64,000 bases of DNA. Source: a virus. The notes under the pieces were generated by a model. That model saw only the letters and a program-made list of their open reading frames with translations, was not told the DNA's origin and did not search any database. Below are positions 55,001 through 63,700 of this stretch, in pieces (within the stretch, counting starts at the first letter, position 1; the number at the start of each line of letters is the position of its first letter). The DNA is taken from positions 1-64,000 of the IMG/VR virus record IMGVR_UViG_3300034062_003305. One strand, written 5' to 3'. A program made the position numbers and the translations under genes.

Positions 55001-56849
55001 AAGTTTCAGGTGTCATTGCTTTTTCTTCACCAGCAGAAGCCTTTATAGGACGACCCTTAGAATCAAGCTTTGGAGATTTAATTCCTCGTTCTTCAGTAAA
55101 TTTCTTTGTTTTTTCTGGATCTACAAATGGATTATATTTACGACGAGTTTCTGGGCCAGACTCTAGCCAAGGGCGAAGAATAGGAAGGTTGTATGCATTT
55201 ACTTCCTTAGTCCAGTTTGTAAATTTTTCTGGATAATACTTATATAAAGGATTATCTGCTGCAACTTCTTTTTCTACACCCTGTGGTTGCTGAGGTGTCG
55301 AGCTTTGAGGTGTTGTTTTTAAATTAGATCCGCTAGGAGTTTGCGTTGGTTGAGGATCTGGAGAAAGTCTTTGCTCTGATACCCACTGCGGATAGTTAGT
55401 AAGCATTAGGTTTAAATTCTGTGCATTTAGTGGAGGAAGAGTTCCTGGCATACGGATCGGTGAATCCATAGGAGTACGAGGCTCACCAAGAATTCCTGAA
55501 GTATCTAACTCTCCTTCTGCAACTGCAGTAGGAATAGGGACATACGACTCAGCTGGTTCCGTCATATTTGCAGCAATACTAATTAAATTTCCGTTATCAA
55601 GTTCTACTTGAGCAGTTTGTGTTTTAGCATCAAGAGCACGAATGTTTCCTTGATACTCAGGACGGCCTCCAATAATTACACGGCCACCCATCTTTGCAAA
55701 TTTTCCTGTCTTATCACGCAATTGGGCAGAAGCATTTTCAGATCTTTCTTCTGGAGTATAAACTCCATCACCTTTACCAGAGCTTGGAGTTTCTCCAGCA
55801 GCAGTTAAGCTGTCATCAAAGAAATCCCATGAATCAGACATTTCATCTTGAATAGCTAAATCATCCAATAAATCCATATCAAGATCTGGGTAAGCATCTT
55901 CATAAATTTTGTTTTCTTCTGGATATAACTTATCTACTTTATGTGCAATAAAAGGTTCGTTATCTAGAAGTGCAGCAATAAAAAGTGCAGTTTCTGTATC
56001 TACTGGAACGTGTCCGCAAGGTACTAAGTTGTTAGGGTCGTCAAGAACCTTGTCGTACATTGACATATCAGCATCTGGCATACCCATGTCATCCCAGTCG
56101 CCGTCATCCCACACATAAATATGACCAGCTGGTTCAATGCGGTATAGGCGGTCAATACCAGATCCGTCTAAACGAATACGGGCAAAAAATTCAATTACAT
56201 TGTCTTCAGGCATTGTTTTAGAGACAATAAAAGAGTCGTAATTAACTCTCTTTGGCATTTCAAAATCCATAGGATCTAAGCCAGTAGCAATTAATGAGTT
56301 TGACTTAGCCTTCTTATTTTCACGTTCTACGATTGCTGTTGCCCATGAACGAGCAGCATCTCCACCCCAAAGAGCCCAAGCGATGCGACCATTTGATGGA
56401 TAATTCTTTTGTCCCGGCTTATAGCCAGTTCCTTTTTTATCTACTTCATGACGTGGAAAATATTTTGCAATATGACGAACCTTGCGAATACCAATTTGTC
56501 CACCACGAGCAAGTGTGCGGGCAGTATTAAGACCTACAGAAGTACCGCCACGGTTTTCTTCTTTACGCCATTCAAGACCACGTTTTGCCTCTGCTTTTAC
56601 AGAGTCTGGAATTGTATACATACGGTCATTATTTGAAAAAACTTTAATATCTAAATCGGTAAGAGCTGCTGCTGCAAGTTCTACAGATGGTCCACTTGGA
56701 CGATTACTTTCTGAGTCCCAATTAGCTGCTGCAATAAGAGGTTCTTTAACATCTAAAGCAACAACAAGGTTTTTTGACTCATCCACTACAGCGCCAAGAG
56801 TGTCGGAGACGAAGAGGAATCTAGACCCATTACGACCAATGTAATCCAT
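52083..56849 (-). CDS. Capsid maturation protease polyprotein
   Basis: A 1588-residue protein, far longer than the usual 200-600. Residues about 85-175 (GIRKVRHIAKYFPRHEVDKK, YPSNGRIAWALWGGDAARSW) and about 690-770 (YGKGAAKIRWRTPGDWTRCY, GPRAKGYCALRHREANGYWP) are accessory domains remembered from actinobacteriophage head proteases. The protease is at about 815-1000: FIPLVIPEEVESGDGRIIEK, GEGHNGSVVVGKI (candidate catalytic His) and FIRGVSADLDQF (candidate Ser). A later domain resembles the family's helical end (RDASGKFRQVLARIKQDLGT; SQMAKLLRLLT). It probably cleaves the acidic part of the capsid protein and itself. The start overlaps the upstream gene by one base. Confidence 0.8.
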   Translation of the reverse strand: MDYIGRNGSRFLFVSDTLGAVVDESKNLVVALDVKEPLIAAANWDSESNRPSGPSVELAAAALTDLDIKVFSNNDRMYTIPDSVKAEAKRGLEWRKEENRGGTSVGLNTARTLARGGQIGIRKVRHIAKYFPRHEVDKKGTGYKPGQKNYPSNGRIAWALWGGDAARSWATAIVERENKKAKSNSLIATGLDPMDFEMPKRVNYDSFIVSKTMPEDNVIEFFARIRLDGSGIDRLYRIEPAGHIYVWDDGDWDDMGMPDADMSMYDKVLDDPNNLVPCGHVPVDTETALFIAALLDNEPFIAHKVDKLYPEENKIYEDAYPDLDMDLLDDLAIQDEMSDSWDFFDDSLTAAGETPSSGKGDGVYTPEERSENASAQLRDKTGKFAKMGGRVIIGGRPEYQGNIRALDAKTQTAQVELDNGNLISIAANMTEPAESYVPIPTAVAEGELDTSGILGEPRTPMDSPIRMPGTLPPLNAQNLNLMLTNYPQWVSEQRLSPDPQPTQTPSGSNLKTTPQSSTPQQPQGVEKEVAADNPLYKYYPEKFTNWTKEVNAYNLPILRPWLESGPETRRKYNPFVDPEKTKKFTEERGIKSPKLDSKGRPIKASAGEEKAMTPETSDVPILHMAVVSPDDPQAVMDLVALVPASNKTIQPTTFTRKKGKWVHDPQLLTDLRSATPPPVVVLDDATLVDVLEQVDSKGITAAGGLDRNRGQAEKLRRYWLYGKGAAKIRWRTPGDWTRCYRQLAKYMGPRAKGYCALRHREANGYWPGDKKNREMASFSVNTLHNYDELLSTFILRAKAADAKARVMTAGGDMEDQNGSEFFIPLVIPEEVESGDGRIIEKGALSVRDLPLPLLWQIQTGEGHNGSVVVGKIVEMDRTDNGIGNARGYFDKGSYGQEAERLVRGGFIRGVSADLDQFEGDEEVPEVKEGSDTKVESGKIKIKKARVMAVTLVPKPAFQECSIQLADELGGEEEEVNIPDGVYVEGVNPLDASALVACGMIAGAIPVNPPKEWFNDPKLTTATPLTVDDDGRVFGHIAAWNVDHIGMSMGTKPPRSRSKYAYFHTGVVRTDDGTDVPVGQLTLAGGHASLEASASEAVRHYDDTASAIADVHAGEDAYGIWVAGSVRPGSTPEQIRALRASAPSGDWRPIKNSLELVAVCQVNVPGFPIARARVASGSVMALVAAGASVLAQLKSDPLLEMKGRLEALERPQKEALVASANDARSRIQAFQNAQLSEQKALIAAKVSKIKVDSDLDYDYMTEMFDDDPENEMGVISRKTRMRLAEEGKALPDGSFPIRNPQDLKNAIRAYGRSRPGSRGKVKRHIMKRAIGLNREEIIPESWKGAASNLDEIVETMKTRATFAAASMNSEAVFSTQEFAEDPIEEEIADLTDEEIEALKTEAKARKDQENDGISRDEDGRAKYTPETQPRDASGKFRQVLARIKQDLGTSGLDRVLDKIAEAENFDSTGDYAGAAKAAGDLLGIIDRLDSGALNAEALENVRISAGELGKVIANLPFAFGEDAEKIRFSDVPPALRDLMKDMITRVEDKIGQEDADEATEGLKKFISGSDLYNQSEISSQMAKLLRLLT

Positions 56850-57559
56850 TACTTACTCTCCTCTGTTACTGGTCCGCCAGCTACCCATGCACGACAGGTG
56901 CGGGATGCAGCGCATTTAAAGTCGAATGCTTCACAATACCCTAAATCTCCAGCTTCGATTGAGCCCCAAGCATCGTTACCTTCTTCATTACCAAGCCCAG
57001 AAGCAATACAATCAAGCATCTTTGGGGTCTGAATAAATACAGCGCAATTGCCGCAAAGTTGTTTCTTTGCAGTCTCTTTATCGACAGACCATTCGTCCGC
57101 AATTGCTTCCCAGTACTCATCGTTAGGCTCTAAAGGATTAAGAGGTCCATACATAGCAGTGTCAATAGCGTTCTTGCGGTTATCGAGGTTAATAGCAATG
57201 TCTTGAGTAGCTGGAGGGCATCCTTCAGATGTCTGAACAGCTGCTGTCATTGCCTTAGTTTCAAAAGAATAAGCTACTTCATATTTTTTAACATTATCGT
57301 ATGTTAAAGGAATTCCAGTCGTGTTTGCGTTATCAAACATCTCTGTAACTATCTTGTAGTCTTCTGGAAGAATGTCCATAACAGCTAAGTTATTCAGACT
57401 TTGATCGTTAGAGGATAAAAGTCTCCATCGACCATCAATACGAGTGTAAATACCGAAGTCTTCGGTGTAGAAAATTTCTTGAGTTATAACGTTATCGCCA
57501 TTTGAGTAGATTAATGAGATACCTTCTTTAGGGTACTCTTTAGCAGAAGATACCTTCAT
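56849..57559 (-). CDS. Cys-rich protein, possible Fe-S or zinc protein
   Basis: A 236-residue protein. The first 115 residues are a beta-rich domain (ISLIYSNGDNVITQEIFYTE). The C-terminal part contains six or seven Cys in the pattern EGCPPATQD, LCGNCAVFIQ, LDCIASGL, LGYCEAFDFKCAASRTCRAW. The C-x2-C, C, C-x-C arrangement followed by AASRTCRAW recalls high-potential iron-sulphur protein motifs but is not a perfect match. The start overlaps the upstream small gene (ATGA). It sits between the giant polyprotein and the protease, so a head-assembly or ejection role is possible but unproven. Confidence 0.6.
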   Translation of the reverse strand: MKVSSAKEYPKEGISLIYSNGDNVITQEIFYTEDFGIYTRIDGRWRLLSSNDQSLNNLAVMDILPEDYKIVTEMFDNANTTGIPLTYDNVKKYEVAYSFETKAMTAAVQTSEGCPPATQDIAINLDNRKNAIDTAMYGPLNPLEPNDEYWEAIADEWSVDKETAKKQLCGNCAVFIQTPKMLDCIASGLGNEEGNDAWGSIEAGDLGYCEAFDFKCAASRTCRAWVAGGPVTEESK

Positions 57560-57681
57560 AGGTCCTCCATCTCGTCTTCATCGTATGACTCGGCATTAGG
57601 ATCTGCTTCGGCAATATCAAGTATTTTACGGTACGCAGCTACTACCGTTTCTGCATACTTTTCTTTATCTGTCTTAGCCAC
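57556..57681 (-). CDS. Small hypothetical protein (41 residues)
   Basis: A reading frame of 41 residues with a GTG start at 57681 and a TGA overlapping the next ATG (ATGA), so translation is probably coupled. The product begins MAKTDKEKYAETVVAAYRKI and ends with acidic ESYDEDEMEDL. It would be one helix plus an acidic tail. No family is recognised. Confidence 0.55.
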   Translation of the reverse strand: MAKTDKEKYAETVVAAYRKILDIAEADPNAESYDEDEMEDL

Positions 57682-57683
57682 TA

Positions 57684-57797
57684 TTATACCGTCTTCTCTT
57701 GGTCTTCTTCTTCTTCAGGAATAGGAACTTCAGAAGGCTCTGGGTTGTAGTCAGGACCTAGAGGGTCCACAATTTCATACTCGAAATCATCCGACAT
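57684..57797 (-). CDS. Small acidic protein (37 residues)
   Basis: ATG at 57797 lies inside the end of the giant gene (11-base overlap), and the TAA is two bases before the next GTG. The product MSDDFEYEIVDPLGPDYNPE continues to PIPEEEEDQEKTV and is Pro/Glu-rich and probably unfolded. The upstream aaggaaaatcta is an adequate ribosome site. No family is recognised. Confidence 0.5.
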   Translation of the reverse strand: MSDDFEYEIVDPLGPDYNPEPSEVPIPEEEEDQEKTV

Positions 57798-60700
57798 TTA
57801 GATTTTCCTTTCTGTAAGCTTCTTTAAGACTTTCTGCGGAATTACGTCCAAGTACTTTATTAGTGATAAAAATAAGATTCATTCTGTATTCTACACCATG
57901 AGGGTCAAATCCCTGTGCCACGCTAATTGCTGTAGCAAAATGAGCAATCTCGTGAAGAATAGCTGGTTCATTTTTTGATAAAAGACTGTTAATTTTTAAC
58001 GCTGATTTAAATACACCGTTTTTAAAGCCATAACTATATTGGCCGCCTCGTTTTTTACTAGTATACAAACTTACTGGAGGTCTCCCCATTTGCCCTCCGT
58101 CACCAAAGGCTTCTACAAACCAATCAGCGGTGATTATATCTTTTACATAATTTTGAACACCTTTTGCAGACCCATTTAAATTTTTTTCTCCTATTGGAGA
58201 TTGAATATTTCTTGAGCTTTCACGGTAGGCTTCATCATACTCTTTAGAATATTTTTTATAAGCTGCTACATAAGAGTCTCTATCTGGAAAATTATCACGT
58301 TTAGGGGCGACAGGTCGTTTCATAGGTCTTTGTATTTGAGGCGTCCATACTTCTTCTGCACCATATACTTTTCTAACATCTAAATCGCTACGGCCTACCT
58401 GTGCGTTATATAACTCTCTAGGACTAAGATTTTGCCCACCTTTTACACCAGCGGGTTTTATATCATCTTCTGCAATCTCTTCTCCAGTTCTACCTTGCTC
58501 TCCTACATTTGGCTCTGGAGTTGGTTCTGATGTTGTAGGTGCTTCTCCTGCAATTTCATCACCAGTTTTTCCTTCACTACCAACACCTGAGCCAACTGGC
58601 TCAACTGGGTTTCCTTCTTCATCAAACTTTGCTGGCTCTTCTTGCTTGCCTAACATATGGTCTACAGCCTTTTGTGCTTGCTTTGCTGCTTTGACAATCA
58701 TCTGAGGATCATTCTTTACAGCTGGCAACCATGACTTGGCATATGCAGCAACATTTTCAAAGTCAATTTTTACACCAAGACGAGCTGCCACAAGTGCAAC
58801 GGTAATCTCTGCAATAAGTTCTTCCTCACCACGGCTTTCTATATGCTTTCCGTAGTTATCTAGCAGATCTGTTCTATTTAAACGTGACCTATGCCCAGTG
58901 CTGTGCGCTAGCTCGTGAACAAGAGTTTCAAAGAATGCTTGATCTGACTTAAACTGTTCACGCTTTGGAAGCTTAATAATGTCTTCTGTAGGGCTATAAA
59001 ACGCTTGGTCCTGAGCTACAAAAAGAATTTCTGGTTTGTCTTTGTACGCCTCAAGAATTGCTGTTTCGCCTTCTGTAACTGGGATTGGTTCTCCCTTTAC
59101 AAGAGCTGGAAGATTAATGTTATCTGCTTGTTCAGCATTGAAAACTGTGATCACCTTTGGTGGTCGATAGACAAAAACGTTTTCTTTTGTTCCATCTGGC
59201 TTTTCAACTTCTTTAAACACTGGCTGCCAGTGAATAATCTGAGTTCCCTTTTCACCACGACGAATGTTTCCGCCAAGCTTTTCGGCTTGTTTATATGTAA
59301 GGAATCGATTATCTGTCCAACCATTTTTATCCATAGCTGCCCAGAGAACAAGAATGTTTGATCCTTCGTATGTTTTACCAGTAGCAACGCTTGTTGGGAG
59401 GAATCCTCCACCAGTCCAAGGCTTTTGCCATGGAACGGTGCCTCTTTCGATTGCTTCAATAATTGCATTAGCAACCTTTTCAGTTGCTGGATCGATTTTT
59501 TCAGATGTTTTTACAGTGCTTTCATTGAACTCATCTTCAGTTACTTTTTCAGTAGGAAGAGTCATTTCCATAAAGTTTTCTATAACTGTAGGTTTCTTTG
59601 GAAGCTCATCTTCGTCTTCGGTGTATTCCTTAATCCAATTAAGTGGACCTGGATCTAACTTTTTCTGAGCACGAGTAAGTGCAACATAAGCAAGACGGAG
59701 TTCTTCATCTACTGGCATTTCAAGTTCGCCAGTCTTCTTGTTTGTACGAGGACCCCAGAAGTCATCAAAGATACGAACGTTATTCCACTGTAAGCCTTTT
59801 GACTTATGTGCAGTAGTTACAATGACATCAATTTCAGCTTCTTCTTCACCTGCGTCAGGTGCAAAACCACCGACAGCTCTGCGAAGATCATTGATAGCTT
59901 TTTGACGGTCTAGGTCGTCTTCAACTTCCTTGTACCACTGCTTTTCTGCTGGGTCCCAGCGGAACTTTTGCTCTTTAATAACATCTTTACCCTTGAATGT
60001 TCCATTACCAGAAAGACGGACTGCAGTTCCTTTAACTTCATAATTAATTCCATTTCCAATAGAACCCTTAGCTCCATCTTCAGCTTGATCTAAAGTAACC
60101 TTCTTAAAATCAGATGATGGTTTGAGGTCTTTCTTTTCAGACTCAGGTGTAGCAACCTTTACTCTGCTAAGAATATCTTTAATAGATCCAATTCCATTTT
60201 GTACAACTAAATCGTAAAGAGCTTTTACTTTTCTACCTTCGCCCTTTTCAACAGCTTCTTTTACCTCAGACCAGTTTTTAAATTCTGCAAGGTCTGGGTG
60301 CATTGTTGGCTTCTTAAACTTTGTTTGGTCTCCAATAAGCCATGAAGCACTGTTAACAAGGCTTTCTAATTCATCTTTTGTTCCTTTTGTGATACCAACA
60401 ACCTTGCCAGCATCAAGAAGCTCAATCATTGCTCGGAATCCACCAGAGTTTGTTCTAGTGATTACAACATCTGGATCTTCCATTCCATCTACTACTTCAC
60501 CCTTTGGTCCAGAACCTTCAACACGATATTTAGAGCCAAGCTGAGCGAGGAATCTATTTGCCATACCAGCAATTTCTGGTCCAAATCTAAAAGACTGAGT
60601 AAGTGGTAGGTCAAACTTAGCGGTTGTTTTATCTAGCTGGTCTTCTGCTCCACGGAATGCATAGATTGCTTGATTTCCATCGCCAACATAAACTTTTTGA

Positions 60701-63700
60701 ATGCTTTGATCGGCAATAACCTTTGCAATAACTGGGTTGATGTCTTGAGCCTCATCAAAAAATATTACATCTGCTGGAGTCTTCATTCCAGAACCGACAG
60801 AACCTAAATCTGGATTACTTAAAGCCCAAATCTTTGTAATGTGAGCATTGTTAATACCAAATACTCCTGCAGGACTGTTTAAATCGTCCCAATAAGCATT
60901 TGCATACTCTACAAATGATCGAGGAACTTCATCAAGCTCTTCTGTAAAATGTTTAGAACCAAGCTCATCATCTGCACTAATTGCAAAGTTGTTAACTGCT
61001 TGCTTAATAATTGCTGGGATCTCTCGTGAAGAAAGACTTACTTCAACTCCCTTTAGTTTTACACCAGTTGGTTTAATCCCAAGCTCGTCTGCAATATCTT
61101 CAGCACGAAGCTTCATGTTTGCAGTCTTGCCTTTTTGATTTAAGAACTTTTGACGAATATCATCGCTTACACCTTGGAAAGCAATTGAGTCACCTGTGCG
61201 TGATTCAACATTTTTAGGCATCTTGCCTTCTGCTTCCATCTGTACTGTTTTGTTAAATGCAATATAAACAATCTTTTTCTTAGGTTGTTCCTCAAGAAGT
61301 CGACGAGCAGCAAGTGTGAGTGTACTTGTTTTACCTGTACCAGCTAGGGCACGAACAACGACGTTATCACCAGTCATAATTGCTGTAATTACATTGCGTT
61401 GCTCAGCTGTAGGAGGGAATTTTTCTCCTGCATATTCGTAATTATCTTCTGGAAGAGCGTTAGGGACAGCAGAGCCTTCTTCAGAAAGTGGTGCCATGTC
61501 ATAGACTTCAGCTCCCATATCTGGAAGTGCCATACCCATTGAGATATCTGGAGTATCTTCAGGCTTTCTCCAAACTCTTACCTTCTCTGTCTTAGGGAAG
61601 GATACAAATCCTCCTCCTCTAGATCCTCTAGTTTTTGTGCCGACAAGTACTTCGTCTACTTCAACTCTGATAGCAGAAACTCTTGTCTTACCTGAAATAT
61701 CTAGTCGATCTCCAACCTTAAGATCTGTTGGATCAATTCTTGATGCTACAAGTCCTCTAGTTGTTGCTTCTTCTGGAATAGCCATTCCCATGTCTGCAGG
61801 AGTTGGCTGTGGAGAAAGAATTGAATCTCCATCATCTTCTCTAATAATTTCTAAGCTACCAGCTGCAGCATTTTCACGCTTTGCGGCATCATCAAACTTA
61901 ACCTTGAGGTAATTCTTACGCTTATCTTTTCCAAACTCTTCTGTAAGAGTTCTGACAGTTCCAACTCTGCCATTCTTAATATTTCTAACTCTATCTCCAA
62001 CTTTAAGTGGAACACCATTTGCATCTAGGTGGTAAGAAGATCCACCTTCACGGTCAATAATCTGAGACTTAATAGTTTCATCAACATTAAGATCCTTAAC
62101 AGCGTCTGCAACTGTGCTATCTGATTTAGATCCAGAAGTAATAGTTTCAATAGCATCACTAATAACCTTAGTTGCTTGTTCGTCTGTAACTTCTTCGCCC
62201 TTAACTGGAGCTGATTCTGGCTCAACTTGTGGTGTTGGGTTATCAGGAGTTGGCTTAGGAAGAGTTGATTTAACTTCAGCTTCTGTCTTGCCTACAGTTG
62301 AATGACGACGACGAACTTCACCATACTTAATTTCACGAGTTCTAGCCCAACCGACGCCTGGAGTTGCGCTATCTTCAACACGATCTACATAAACTTCCCC
62401 TGTGCTAGGGCTCTTGCGATAGACAATAAGTTTTTCAGAGTTCTCTGGGTCAACTTGAATGTCAATAATTTCTACATAACCGCCACGACCTTCAATAAAG
62501 TCACCGACTCTTAACTCATCAACAAGTACAGATGAGCCTCCGTTTACAGCGTAAGTATTGTCATCGTCAAGCATCCATGCTTCATTAATTTCATCTCCAA
62601 AGACAGAGACGTGAGAGTAGTTGCCCACCTGATCTGTAGATCCTTCAGGTCCAAACTCTGGTTTTGTCTTTACATTGTCAGCTGCTTCTTGAGCCTTCCA
62701 AGCAGCCATGTCACGATTGTATTTATCAAGCTTTGCTTTGTACTCTTCTGCACGAGCAGCAGTGTCAAACTGAGGATTGTCTGGCTTCATTTCTGAAAGA
62801 AGTCGATCTAAGATTGGCTTTAGAACACGAATATCTGTAGCTGCATTATGTAGATCTTCTTCAGATACCTCAATTTCAAACTTCTTAGCAAGTTGACCTA
62901 ATGCATTTCCTTTATTTCCATACAGTGATCGTGCAAGACCTCGAGTATCGATTACACCACTAATTTCGTAATCAACACCTGTCTTTGCAGCCCACTTTTC
63001 AAATGTATTAACATCAAATTCAGCATTGTGAGCTACCCAAATTGAATCTGGTCCAGCCCAGTCTGCAAATGCCTTTAACTGCTCCCCAATGCTTGGCTGA
63101 GTTGCAAGCCATTCATCTGTAACATCTTGATCCCCGCTCTTTAAAAGCTTGGCTGGATTTATTGCAGGATTACCATTTTCATCAAGATAAGGTGTCTTAT
63201 GATCATCTAGGGTGCGATAGAAATTATCAAGAGGAACGCCAGGATTTATAAATAGATTTATCTCATCTACCTTTTCTCCATTTTCATAGACTGCACCAGC
63301 AATCTGAATTGGAGCGTCTGGATCATCGTGATCAAAACGACCAGTACCAACAGTTTCAAAGTCCATGATTACAACACGCTTGCCCTTTAAGGCTTCGGAA
63401 ATTGCAGCACCATCGTTTAGCTTTCCTAGCTCTGCAGCAGAGCCTGTAAATGCTGGACGATCAGGGCGATATCTTGGCTTATCTACACGGACTGCAGGAA
63501 TATCTTCTGCAGTAATAGATGGCTTGTAATCTTTTCCTGCTTCTTTACGAGCAGCAACAATCTCTGCACGCTTTTCTTGGTAAGCCTTGCCCTTAAGAGT
63601 TCCATTTGCAATTCTTTCAATTGCTGGCTTATCTCCAGCCTTTGGCATGTTTTCTGCTGATTCACCACGAATAACTTCAATAGGAGTCTCTTCGTTCCAA

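Noticed and set aside
58890-58920. HELAHSTGH motif as a lysin or endopeptidase
   Set aside because: It sits inside an ArdC-like region of the giant protein, with no peptidoglycan-binding domain nearby.
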